Assembly (NCBI GenBank): GCA_021767625.1
Contig: JAASTB010000026.1
Location: 1 to 14,616, forward strand
Length of the DNA: 14,616 bases
Origin: Wenzhouxiangella sp.
GTDB taxonomy: Bacteria > Pseudomonadota > Gammaproteobacteria > Xanthomonadales > Wenzhouxiangellaceae
Reading direction: 5' to 3'
Shown piece by piece: positions 7,974 to 14,195 of the stretch (the first letter of the stretch is position 1; the number at the start of each line of letters is the position of its first letter). A program made the translations under genes and the position numbers. The notes below the pieces were generated by a model. It did not search any database. It saw nothing but the letters and a program-made list of their open reading frames with translations, and was not told the origin of the DNA.

Positions 7974-9082
7974 ACCGCCGAACCTTCGACCAGCTGCTCG
8001 TGACTGGCGATGAAGTACACGTTGAACGGATCGTGTTCGAGCTTGTGGCAGACAATATGGCCGAAACCGGCCGATTCCAGCATCGAGCGCGCCGTCTCCT
8101 CGCCCCACATGGTGCCCAGCCCCGGGCCGCCCTGGCCCAGCGAGACCGGCGTGCAGTGGATGCAGGAGATGGCATAGATCAGGGGTCCGAGAGGGTGAGT
8201 CATGTTTTTCTCGAGGTAGCTCGAGCCGGCAATGTCCTGCATCAGGTAGACCCCGCCCGGCCTGAGTGCGCGGGCGATCCCGTCGAGCAGACCTTGCGGG
8301 TCGGCCTGGTCGTGAACCGCGTCGAAGGATGCGATGAAATCGAAACTTCCCGGTTCGTCGAAATCACGCAGATCGCGCGTTTCGAAGCGCACGTTGTCCA
8401 AGCCCTCTTCGCGGCAAAGGGCTTGCGTGGGCTCGAAGGCCTCTCCACACAAGTCGTATCCCACGAAGTCGCTGCGCGGGAAGCGTCGCGCCATCTCGAC
8501 CAGCGCCAGACCCCGGCCGCAGCCCGCGTCCAGCACGCGGATGCCGCGGTCGAGGCGCTGCTGCAGTCCCGGCACCATCGGGATGATGGTGTCGAACAGG
8601 GCGCAGACGACGGTCTGGAAGCTGTCTTCGGCCATCACCTCGTGAAAGCAGGGATAGTCTTCGTAGGCCAGGCCTTTGCCGGAGCGGAAACAGCCCATGA
8701 TCGGCTCTTCCATGAGCGCGAGAAGCGGTATGAAGCGGCTCGTCACGGCCAGGTTGTTCGGCGACGCCGAGCGAGTCAGGCTGGCGGCGTGCTCGGGCGG
8801 CAGGCGGAACGTGCGATCAGCAGGGTCGTAGCGCACGATGCCGCTCGTGGCCATGACCGACAGCCACTCGCGAACGTAGCGCTCGGCCAGGCCGGTGCGT
8901 CTGGCCAGTTGCTCCGAAGTCCGACGCTTGTTGTCGTCCATTGCGTCGAAAAGACCCAGCCGGTGGCCGAGTGCGGTCATCACGATGACGGCGCCGTCGT
9001 TGATCATGCCGCCGATTCTTTCGGCGAAGCGCTCGCTGCGTGCTGGATCCGGGATCGCAAGGGATTCGGGGGTGGCACTCAT
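7970..9082 (-). CDS. SAM-dependent methyltransferase with N-terminal winged helix (Rv2258c-like)
   Basis: A 370-residue protein. Residues about 30-100 form a winged-helix segment (ALGHRLGLFDAM ... SEQLARRTGLAERYVREWLSVMATSGIV) like that of Rv2258c and O-methyltransferase dimerisation domains. The Rossmann methyltransferase core begins with motif I VLDAGCGRG (183-191), then the acidic loop FVGYD (206-210), RFETRDLRDF (232-241) and the post-motif LRPGGVYLMQDI (273-284). The SAM-binding glycines and acidic residue are intact. A start at 9082 is supported by GGAG seven bases upstream (9090-9093 on the opposite strand). It is the first gene of a two-gene minus-strand operon with the hotdog protein and is divergent from the GlxA-type regulator across 80 bases. 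The methyl acceptor is unknown; some relatives are labelled as regulators, but the wing most likely serves dimerisation and substrate binding. Confidence 0.88.
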   Translation of the reverse strand: MSATPESLAIPDPARSERFAERIGGMINDGAVIVMTALGHRLGLFDAMDDNKRRTSEQLARRTGLAERYVREWLSVMATSGIVRYDPADRTFRLPPEHAASLTRSASPNNLAVTSRFIPLLALMEEPIMGCFRSGKGLAYEDYPCFHEVMAEDSFQTVVCALFDTIIPMVPGLQQRLDRGIRVLDAGCGRGLALVEMARRFPRSDFVGYDLCGEAFEPTQALCREEGLDNVRFETRDLRDFDEPGSFDFIASFDAVHDQADPQGLLDGIARALRPGGVYLMQDIAGSSYLEKNMTHPLGPLIYAISCIHCTPVSLGQGGPGLGTMWGEETARSMLESAGFGHIVCHKLEHDPFNVYFIASHEQLVEGSAV

Positions 9083-9162
9083 CGGGTATCTCCATTTTCG
9101 GTTGCGGGACGTGCAGGTTAGGGCGGCTGTGCGGCGGGCGCTAAAGCCAAAAGAGTCCTAGA
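9083..9162. promoter_or_regulatory. Divergent intergenic region between methyltransferase and GlxA-type regulator
   Basis: Eighty bases separate two divergent starts, so both promoters must lie here or overlap the coding ends unless transcription comes from further out. I see the methyltransferase ribosome binding site (9090-9093) but no convincing -35/-10 pair in either direction, and no clear palindrome. The palindromes found upstream of the deacetylase gene are not repeated here. Confidence 0.5.
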
Positions 9163-10245
9163 ATGGTCATTCCGGACACGCCGGTCCCGTGGACCGAGGA
9201 ATGGAGCCGATGGCCAGCCCCCCCACGGCGCAAGCGCCCGATCGAAATCGCCATACTGGCGTTGGATCGGGCGACCGCTTCGCCCATCTACGGCATGCAG
9301 GAATTGCTGGCCGCCCCGGGTCGCGACTGGCCGGCCGTCGTGGAGGGCCGGGCGGGGCGCTCCATGATCGATGTCCGCATCGCATCACTGGATTGCCGGG
9401 CCGTCGAACTTGCCCAGGGCGCCGTGGTTCGTGCCGGCCGTGCTCTCGATGCGGACTACCGTCCCGACGCGGTTTGCCTTCTCGAAGTCTCTCTGGGCCC
9501 CGAAGACTCGCCGGAGCGGCTCTACCCCCGCGAAATCGACTGGCTTCGCGGCTACCACGCCGCCGGTGGCGTGATCGCCACGGCCTGCACCGGTGCGATC
9601 GTGCTGGCTGAAACCGGCCTGCTGGCGGGGCTGGAAGCCACGACGCACTGGGGATTCTGCGATCTGTTGGCCCGCCGCCATCCGGACGTGAAAGTGCAGC
9701 CGGACCGAATCCTGTTGGCGACCGGGGAGGGGCAACGGTTGATCATGGCCGGCGGGGGAACTTCCTGGATGGACCTGGGCCTCTACCTGATCGCCCGTTT
9801 CTGCGGTGGCGAGGAAGCCGTTCGGGCAGCGAAGATTCACCTCATCGATTGGCACCAGGCCGGCCAGCAGGCCTTCGCGACCCTGGCCGCCACACGCCAG
9901 GGTCACGACGCCCTGATCGCGCAGGCACAGGCCTGGATTGCCGAACACTACGACGAATCCTCGCCGGTGGCGCGTATGGTCGAACTGACCGGCCTCAACG
10001 AACGCACCTTCAAGCGGAGGTTCCGCAAGGCGACGGGAATGACGCCGATCGACTATGTGCTCACCCTGAGACTCGAGGAGGCAAAGCAGATGCTCGAGAC
10101 GGGCGATGATCCCTTCGAGGCGATCGCGGAGGCGGTGGGATACCAGGACGCCGCGTTCTTCGGTCGCAAGTTCTCCGCCCGGGTCGGGCTCACCCCGCTT
10201 CAATACCGTCGCAAGTTCCGCGGCATTCGTCGACTGGCCGGGTAA
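9163..10245 (+). CDS. GlxA-type transcriptional regulator (DJ-1/PfpI domain plus AraC HTH)
   Basis: A 360-residue protein. Residues about 26-215 form a class I glutamine amidotransferase-like (DJ-1/PfpI) domain: IEIAILALD at the first strand, the elbow ATACTGA with Cys142, and ATTHW (159-163), all typical of GlxA regulators, where the domain senses a small ligand rather than acting as an enzyme. Residues about 250-350 are a double helix-turn-helix AraC domain (RMVELTGLNERTFKRRFRKATGMTP ... AEAVGYQDAAFFGRKFSARVGLTPLQYRR). The ATG at 9163 has only a weak upstream AGAG element; no better in-frame start is visible. It precedes the ectoine-degradation genes in the same direction and is divergent from the methyltransferase gene. 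Characterised relatives (GbdR, CdhR, ArgR) activate catabolism of betaine, carnitine and arginine, so control of the downstream doe genes by an ectoine-derived ligand is a reasonable inference, not shown. Confidence 0.9.
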   Translation: MVIPDTPVPWTEEWSRWPAPPRRKRPIEIAILALDRATASPIYGMQELLAAPGRDWPAVVEGRAGRSMIDVRIASLDCRAVELAQGAVVRAGRALDADYRPDAVCLLEVSLGPEDSPERLYPREIDWLRGYHAAGGVIATACTGAIVLAETGLLAGLEATTHWGFCDLLARRHPDVKVQPDRILLATGEGQRLIMAGGGTSWMDLGLYLIARFCGGEEAVRAAKIHLIDWHQAGQQAFATLAATRQGHDALIAQAQAWIAEHYDESSPVARMVELTGLNERTFKRRFRKATGMTPIDYVLTLRLEEAKQMLETGDDPFEAIAEAVGYQDAAFFGRKFSARVGLTPLQYRRKFRGIRRLAG

Positions 10246-10284
10246 GTGGAGGAAGGGGTCGTGCGGGCACTGGCGGCTAAATGC

Positions 10285-10295
10285 TTGCCAGGCAA
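10285..10295. promoter_or_regulatory. Inverted repeat TTGCCAGGCAA upstream of the doe genes
   Basis: An 11-base perfect inverted repeat, five-base arms around a central A. Its TTGC/GCAA half-sites recur in the palindrome at 10320-10335. TTGCCA (10285-10290) also matches a sigma-70 -35 hexamer at 5/6, with a poor -10 candidate TAAACG 17 bases on. A regulator bound here could therefore compete with or recruit RNA polymerase. Confidence 0.4.
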
Positions 10296-10319
10296 CTGTT
10301 TTGGGCCTAAACGAAAGTG

Positions 10320-10335
10320 CTTGCAAGCTTGCAAG
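10320..10335. promoter_or_regulatory. 16-base perfect palindrome made of two tandem CTTGCAAG units
   Basis: CTTGCAAGCTTGCAAG is self-complementary over all 16 bases, and each 8-base half is itself a palindrome repeated in tandem. The TTGC/GCAA half-sites are shared with the inverted repeat at 10285-10295. It lies 108 bases before the deacetylase start codon, in a gap between regulator and operon, which is the expected place for an operator or activator site. Confidence 0.6.
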
Positions 10336-10340
10336 ACGGG

Positions 10341-10355
10341 GGTCTAGCCTAGACC
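10341..10355. promoter_or_regulatory. 15-base perfect palindrome GGTCTAGCCTAGACC
   Basis: Seven-base arms GGTCTAG and CTAGACC flank one central C. It starts five bases after the CTTGCAAG palindrome but has a different half-site, suggesting either a second regulator or a hairpin near the 5' end of the operon transcript. It carries no T run, so it is not a terminator. Confidence 0.5.
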
Positions 10356-10374
10356 GGTGGGCGGGGCCCCGGAG

Positions 10375-10423
10375 GTCCCCGGAATCGATTTGTGTCCCAG
10401 GCCGGGGGGTATTCCGCCGGACC
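10375..10423 (+). other. Imperfect stem in the presumed doe leader
   Basis: GGTCC followed shortly by GGAAT can pair with ATTCC and GGACC further on (about 10375-10388 with 10411-10423), giving two five-base helices separated by a small internal loop. It precedes the ribosome binding site of the deacetylase gene. In such GC-rich sequence chance pairing is common; no known riboswitch was recognised. Confidence 0.2.
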
Positions 10424-10431
10424 TGTTTGCG

Positions 10432-10435
10432 GGAG
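10432..10435 (+). promoter_or_regulatory. Ribosome binding site that decides the GTG start of the deacetylase
   Basis: GGAG, within GGGAG, stands seven bases before the GTG at 10443. The alternative GTG at 10392 has no comparable element and would add 17 low-similarity residues; the GTG at 10455 is too far downstream of this site. Confidence 0.65.
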
Positions 10436-10442
10436 TCGGATT

Positions 10443-11621
10443 GTGGACGTTGCCGTGGCGAACAACTGGCGCTCGATCGTCGAGGAGGCCGTCGAGTTCC
10501 GAAGGGCGCTGCACCGGGCTCCGGAACTGACCTGGGCCGAGCGGGAAACCGCCGCGTCGATTCGTGCACGGCTCGACGACCTGGGCATCGAATGGCGCGA
10601 ATGTGCACAGACCGGCACGATCGCTCGACTGGCGGCCGGCGCCAGCGGGCGGCACGTGGCGCTGCGCGCCGACATCGACGCGTTGCCCATCGACGAGCGA
10701 AGCGGCGCCGATTGGGCATCGGAGCGCCCCGGCTGCATGCACGCCTGTGGCCACGACGGCCATGCGGCGACCCTGCTGGCGGCCGCCGGATGGCTCAAGG
10801 CACGCGAGGACGAATTGCCGGGGCCGGTGACGCTGCTGTTCCAGCCGGCCGAGGAGGGTGGTCACGGCGCGAAGGCGATGATCGACGACGGCGCGCTCGA
10901 AGGCGTGGAAGCGATTTTCGGGTGGCACAACTGGCCGGCGATTCCATTCGGCCGGGCGGTGTGTCCAGATGGCGCGGTCATGGCCGGCAACGGCACATTC
11001 GAGATCACCGTGCGCGGCCAGGGTGGGCACGCCAGCCAGCCCGAACTCTGTCGAGATCCTGTGCTGGCGGCAGCGAGCATCGTCAATGCCCTGCAGCAAG
11101 TGGTAAGCCGGCGGATTTCGCCGCAGGCTCCGACCGTGCTCAGCATCACGAGTATCCGTGCCGATGGCGGCGCTCCCACGGTCATTCCGGACAGCGCCGG
11201 GCTCGGCGGCAGTTTCCGCCTGGGCGATCCCGACACCCGTCGGCAGATGACTGAGCTCATCGGAGAAATCGCCCGGAACACGGCTGCGGCCCACGGCGTC
11301 GAAGCCGATGTGAGCATCCATCCGCGCTACGACGCCACGGTCAATCACGCCGCAGAGGCGGCCCGATACCGCGAGGCGCTCGGCGCGGAACTGGGCACGG
11401 ACGCCCTGGATGCCGATCTGAAGACGCCCATCATGGCTTCGGAGGATTTCAGCTACTACCTCAAGAAGATTCCCGGCGCCTTCGCCCTGGTCGGCGCCGA
11501 CGACGGGCAGGGGCACGACCACCCCTGTCACAGTCCGAAATACGACTTCAACGACCGGCTGATCGACGTGGTCGGCCGAATCTACGCCCGAATCGCTGGT
11601 TGTCCAGTGGAGGAGCAATAG
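10443..11621 (+). CDS. doeB2: M20D amidohydrolase, probable N-acetyl-diaminobutyrate deacetylase
   Basis: A 392-residue protein, normal length for M20D peptidase/amidohydrolases. Metal-ligand motifs are intact: CGHDGHAATLL (Cys102, His104), PAEEGGHGA (Glu137/Glu138, catalytic base and ligand), GWHNWP (His162) and a C-terminal His in CHSPKYDFND (His363). The lid/dimerisation domain starts near GTFEITVRGQGGHASQP (184-200). The family removes N-acyl groups from amino acids. Sitting directly before a diaminobutyrate transaminase and an ectoine hydrolase, it most likely removes acetyl from N-acetyl-L-2,4-diaminobutyrate, the product of ectoine ring opening, as the M20-type DoeB2 does; the unrelated AstE-type DoeB is not in the window. 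By sequence alone it could also be a hippurate or indole-acetyl-amino-acid hydrolase. A gap of 50 bases follows before the next gene. Confidence 0.85.
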   Translation: MDVAVANNWRSIVEEAVEFRRALHRAPELTWAERETAASIRARLDDLGIEWRECAQTGTIARLAAGASGRHVALRADIDALPIDERSGADWASERPGCMHACGHDGHAATLLAAAGWLKAREDELPGPVTLLFQPAEEGGHGAKAMIDDGALEGVEAIFGWHNWPAIPFGRAVCPDGAVMAGNGTFEITVRGQGGHASQPELCRDPVLAAASIVNALQQVVSRRISPQAPTVLSITSIRADGGAPTVIPDSAGLGGSFRLGDPDTRRQMTELIGEIARNTAAAHGVEADVSIHPRYDATVNHAAEAARYREALGAELGTDALDADLKTPIMASEDFSYYLKKIPGAFALVGADDGQGHDHPCHSPKYDFNDRLIDVVGRIYARIAGCPVEEQ

Positions 11622-11659
11622 CACGAGCGCCCGGTCGAGGAACGCCGGGACAGAGCCCG

Positions 11660-11665
11660 AGGAGG
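11660..11665 (+). promoter_or_regulatory. Strong ribosome binding site for the transaminase
   Basis: AGGAGG ends six bases before the ATG at 11672. It rules out the longer in-frame option starting at 11600, which overlaps the deacetylase end and encodes an Arg/Gly/Pro-rich stretch without family similarity. Confidence 0.8.
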
Positions 11666-11671
11666 TGCAAC

Positions 11672-12934
11672 ATGCAGGTATTCGAACAGTGGGAATCGGA
11701 CATTCGCGGCTATTGCCGGCTGTATCCGACCGTGTTCAAGTCCGCGTCCAACGCGCGACAGACAGACGAGAACGGCAAGTCATACATCGACTTCTTCGCC
11801 GGGGCCGGCGTGCTCAATTTCGGCCACAACAACGCCCGCATGAAGCGCGCGATGATCGACTTCATGGAACGCGACGGCTTGGCCCACAGCCTGGACATGT
11901 ACACCGACGTCAAGCGCGACTTCATCGAGAAGTTCGTCGAGACCATCGTCAGGCCCCGGGGCTGGAACCACAAGCTGCAGTTCATGGGGCCGACCGGCAC
12001 GAACGCGGTCGAAACGGCGCTGAAGTTGGCGCGCAAGGCGACCGGACGTCGAACCGTCGTGGCCTACGAACACGGCTTCCACGGCATGACCCTGGGCTCG
12101 CTGGCCTGCACGGCCAACGCGTACTTCCGAAACGCCGCCGGTGTGCCGCTCGACCATGTCCTGCGCCAGCCCTTCGGCAGCGACGAAGTCGCGCTCGACC
12201 AGTGCCTGGCCTGGGTCGATCAGCTTCGGGCCATGTACGAGGACTCCTCCAGCGGTCTCGAGCCGCCAGCCGCCTTCCTGATCGAGCCCATCCAGGCCGA
12301 AGGCGGGGTCCACGTGGCGCGACCCGAGTGGCTGAAAGCCGTGCAGGACCTGGCCCGTGATCTCGGCGCCCTGGTCATCTACGACGACATCCAGGCCGGC
12401 TGCGGCCGCACCGGCCACTACTTCAGCTTCGACGGCATGGGACTCGACCCCGACATCATCACCCTGGCGAAGGGCATCGGCGGCTTCGGCACGCCGATGG
12501 CGATGAACCTGGTCAAGCCCGAGTACGACAAGCACTGGTCGCCGGGCGAGCACACCGGCACATTCCGCGGTCAGGGCCTGAGTTTCGTCGCGGGCGCCGT
12601 GGCGCTCGAGTATTTCGACGACGACGAGTTGATGAATGCGGTCAAGGCCAAGGGCCAGACCATGCGCGAGCGGCTCGAAGCCATCGCCAGGGGCCAGGAA
12701 GGCTTTTCGGTCCGGGGGCGCGGGATGATGCAGGCCCTCGACGTCGGCGACGGCGACCTGGCCAAGCGAATCGCCTCGACGGCCTTCGAAAGTGGCTTGC
12801 TGATCGGCGCCTGTGGCACCGGCGGGAGAGTGCTCAAGCTGATTCCGCCCCTGACCATTCCCGAGGCCGACCTGGCCGAGGGGCTCGACATTCTCGAGCA
12901 GTCGATCGCCTCGGCAAGGAGGGCGGCGGCATGA
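11672..12934 (+). CDS. doeD: Diaminobutyrate transaminase (class III, EctB/DoeD family)
   Basis: A 420-residue PLP enzyme. The N-terminal segment (FEQWESDIRGYCRLYPTVF, then YIDFFAGAGVLNFGHNN, 39-54) is characteristic of EctB-type 2,4-diaminobutyrate:2-oxoglutarate aminotransferases. GPTGTNAVETALKLAR (106-121) holds the phosphate-binding turn, IYDDIQAGCGRTG (236-248) contains the PLP-ring Asp238, and Lys267 in LAKGIGGFG forms the Schiff base; TGTFRGQ (295-301) contributes from the partner subunit. EctB (biosynthesis) and DoeD (degradation) catalyse the same exchange between diaminobutyrate and aspartate semialdehyde. Because its partners here are a deacetylase, an ectoine hydrolase and an aldehyde dehydrogenase, and ectA and ectC are absent from the window, the degradative role (DoeD) is favoured. 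Its stop codon overlaps the next start as ATGA. Confidence 0.9.
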   Translation: MQVFEQWESDIRGYCRLYPTVFKSASNARQTDENGKSYIDFFAGAGVLNFGHNNARMKRAMIDFMERDGLAHSLDMYTDVKRDFIEKFVETIVRPRGWNHKLQFMGPTGTNAVETALKLARKATGRRTVVAYEHGFHGMTLGSLACTANAYFRNAAGVPLDHVLRQPFGSDEVALDQCLAWVDQLRAMYEDSSSGLEPPAAFLIEPIQAEGGVHVARPEWLKAVQDLARDLGALVIYDDIQAGCGRTGHYFSFDGMGLDPDIITLAKGIGGFGTPMAMNLVKPEYDKHWSPGEHTGTFRGQGLSFVAGAVALEYFDDDELMNAVKAKGQTMRERLEAIARGQEGFSVRGRGMMQALDVGDGDLAKRIASTAFESGLLIGACGTGGRVLKLIPPLTIPEADLAEGLDILEQSIASARRAAA

Positions 12935-14193
12935 GAAAGCGCGACGACATGACCTTTCCCTTCGAGGAGTACGAGCGCCGGCTCAAGGAGCTGCGCGATC
13001 GCATGGCCGAGCGCCTGCTCGACGCGGTGGTGATCACCGACCCGGAAAACCTGATGTACCTCACCGATTACCAGACGACCGGGTACAGCTTCTTCCAGGC
13101 GCTGGTGGTTCCGCTCGAAGACGAGCCCTTCATGATCACGCGAATGATGGAGGAGTCGAACATTCACGCCCGGACCTGGGTCGAGGAGACCCGGCCCTAC
13201 CCGGATACCGGCGATGCCATCCAGATGCTGGTCGAAGCCCTGCGGGAGTTCGGCCTGACCGGCAAGAGCATCGGCTACGAGCGCAACAGCTACTTCTTTC
13301 CCGCCTACCACCAGGACAGCATCCATACCACCTTCCTGGACGGCGAGCTGCTGGACTGTTTCGGCATCGTCGAAGAGGGGCGCGTGTGCAAGTCGAAGCA
13401 TGAAATCGAGATCATGCACAAGGCCGCCGCAGCGACGGAAGCCGGAGTGCGCGCCGGTTTCGACGCCGTGCGCGCCGGCGTCACCGAAAACGAGATCGGG
13501 GCGGCGATCAGCTCGGCGATGTTCCGCGCCGGCGGCGAACCGCCGGCGGTCATGCCCTACGTGACTTCGGGTCCCAGGAGCATGATCGGACACGCGACCT
13601 GGGAGGGCCGCACCGTGCAGCCCGGCGAGCATGTGTTCCTGGAAGTCGGCGGCTGTTACCGGCGCTACCACACCGCGATGATGCGCACCGTCGTGCTCGG
13701 CGAACTCTCGCCGTCGATGGCACATGCCCAGGAGCGCATGAAGCAGGCCCTGCACGAGATCAAGGAAGTACTGCGGCCGGGCATGACCGTCTCGGACGCC
13801 GATAACCTTATACGCAACGTCATCACGGCCAACGAGGTGGGGGCGCGTCTGATCACGCGTTCGGGCTATTCCATCGGCATCGCCTTCCCGCCGAGCTGGG
13901 ACGAGGGCTACATCATCAGCCTCAAGCAGGGCGACTCGAAGGTGATCAAGGAAGGCATGACCTTTCACATCATTCCCTGGATGTGGGGCGTCGACGGCGA
14001 CAAGACGGTCGGTATCTCGGACTCGATCTACGTCACCGACACCGGCTGCAAGTCCTTCTTCACGCTGGACGAGGATTTCGTCGTCAAGCCCGGCGAGGCG
14101 CCCCGGGAACTGCCGGAACCCGAAGGCAAGGACCTGCCGCGCTCGAAGGGCGGCGATTCCGTCAAGCACATTCACGAAGCTGGAGGGAGGTAA
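12931..14193 (+). CDS. doeA: Ectoine hydrolase (creatinase/M24-like)
   Basis: A 420-residue protein with an N-terminal creatinase-type domain (ITDPENLMYLTDYQTTGYSFFQALVVP, 35-61) and a C-terminal pita-bread domain (about 160-385). The positions that bind metal in aminopeptidase P and related M24 enzymes are not conserved: the usual Asp-containing strand reads FLEVGGCYRRYHTAMMRT (236-253), and the usual C-terminal Glu region reads FHIIPWMWG (345-353). That fits the metal-independent creatinase-like ectoine hydrolases DoeA/EutD, which open the ectoine ring to N-acetyl-diaminobutyrate. The start at 12931 overlaps the preceding TGA as ATGA and has AAGGAGG (12916-12922) eight bases upstream; a second ATG at 12949 is possible. 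The C-terminal 30 residues are polar and likely disordered. It acts in the cytoplasm; product passes to the deacetylase encoded three genes back in the same transcript. Confidence 0.9.
   Translation: MRKRDDMTFPFEEYERRLKELRDRMAERLLDAVVITDPENLMYLTDYQTTGYSFFQALVVPLEDEPFMITRMMEESNIHARTWVEETRPYPDTGDAIQMLVEALREFGLTGKSIGYERNSYFFPAYHQDSIHTTFLDGELLDCFGIVEEGRVCKSKHEIEIMHKAAAATEAGVRAGFDAVRAGVTENEIGAAISSAMFRAGGEPPAVMPYVTSGPRSMIGHATWEGRTVQPGEHVFLEVGGCYRRYHTAMMRTVVLGELSPSMAHAQERMKQALHEIKEVLRPGMTVSDADNLIRNVITANEVGARLITRSGYSIGIAFPPSWDEGYIISLKQGDSKVIKEGMTFHIIPWMWGVDGDKTVGISDSIYVTDTGCKSFFTLDEDFVVKPGEAPRELPEPEGKDLPRSKGGDSVKHIHEAGGR
14182..14190 (+). promoter_or_regulatory. Ribosome binding site for the aldehyde dehydrogenase
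   Basis: GGAGGGAGG ends five bases before the ATG at 14196. It lies inside the last codons of the ectoine hydrolase gene, and the two genes are separated by only two bases, which supports one transcript. Confidence 0.75.
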
Positions 14194-14195
14194 TC

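Noticed and set aside
7974..8108. A 45-residue N-terminal extension of the DUF4442 protein
   Set aside because: It would run inside the methyltransferase gene; the ATGA junction at 7970-7973 is the better start.
8000..9121. A 373-residue plus-strand open frame opposite the methyltransferase
   Set aside because: The minus-strand frame carries the SAM-binding motifs and a good ribosome binding site; the plus-strand frame has neither.
10344..11624. A 426-residue minus-strand open frame opposite the M20 deacetylase
   Set aside because: Antisense to a protein with complete metal-ligand motifs; no ribosome binding site or domain of its own.
11600..11671. A longer N-terminus for the transaminase starting at 11600
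   Set aside because: It overlaps the deacetylase stop and lacks family similarity, while AGGAGG sits at the right distance before the ATG at 11672.
12571..14175. A 534-residue minus-strand open frame opposite the transaminase and ectoine hydrolase
   Set aside because: Shadow of two well-supported genes; low-complexity composition and no family motif.
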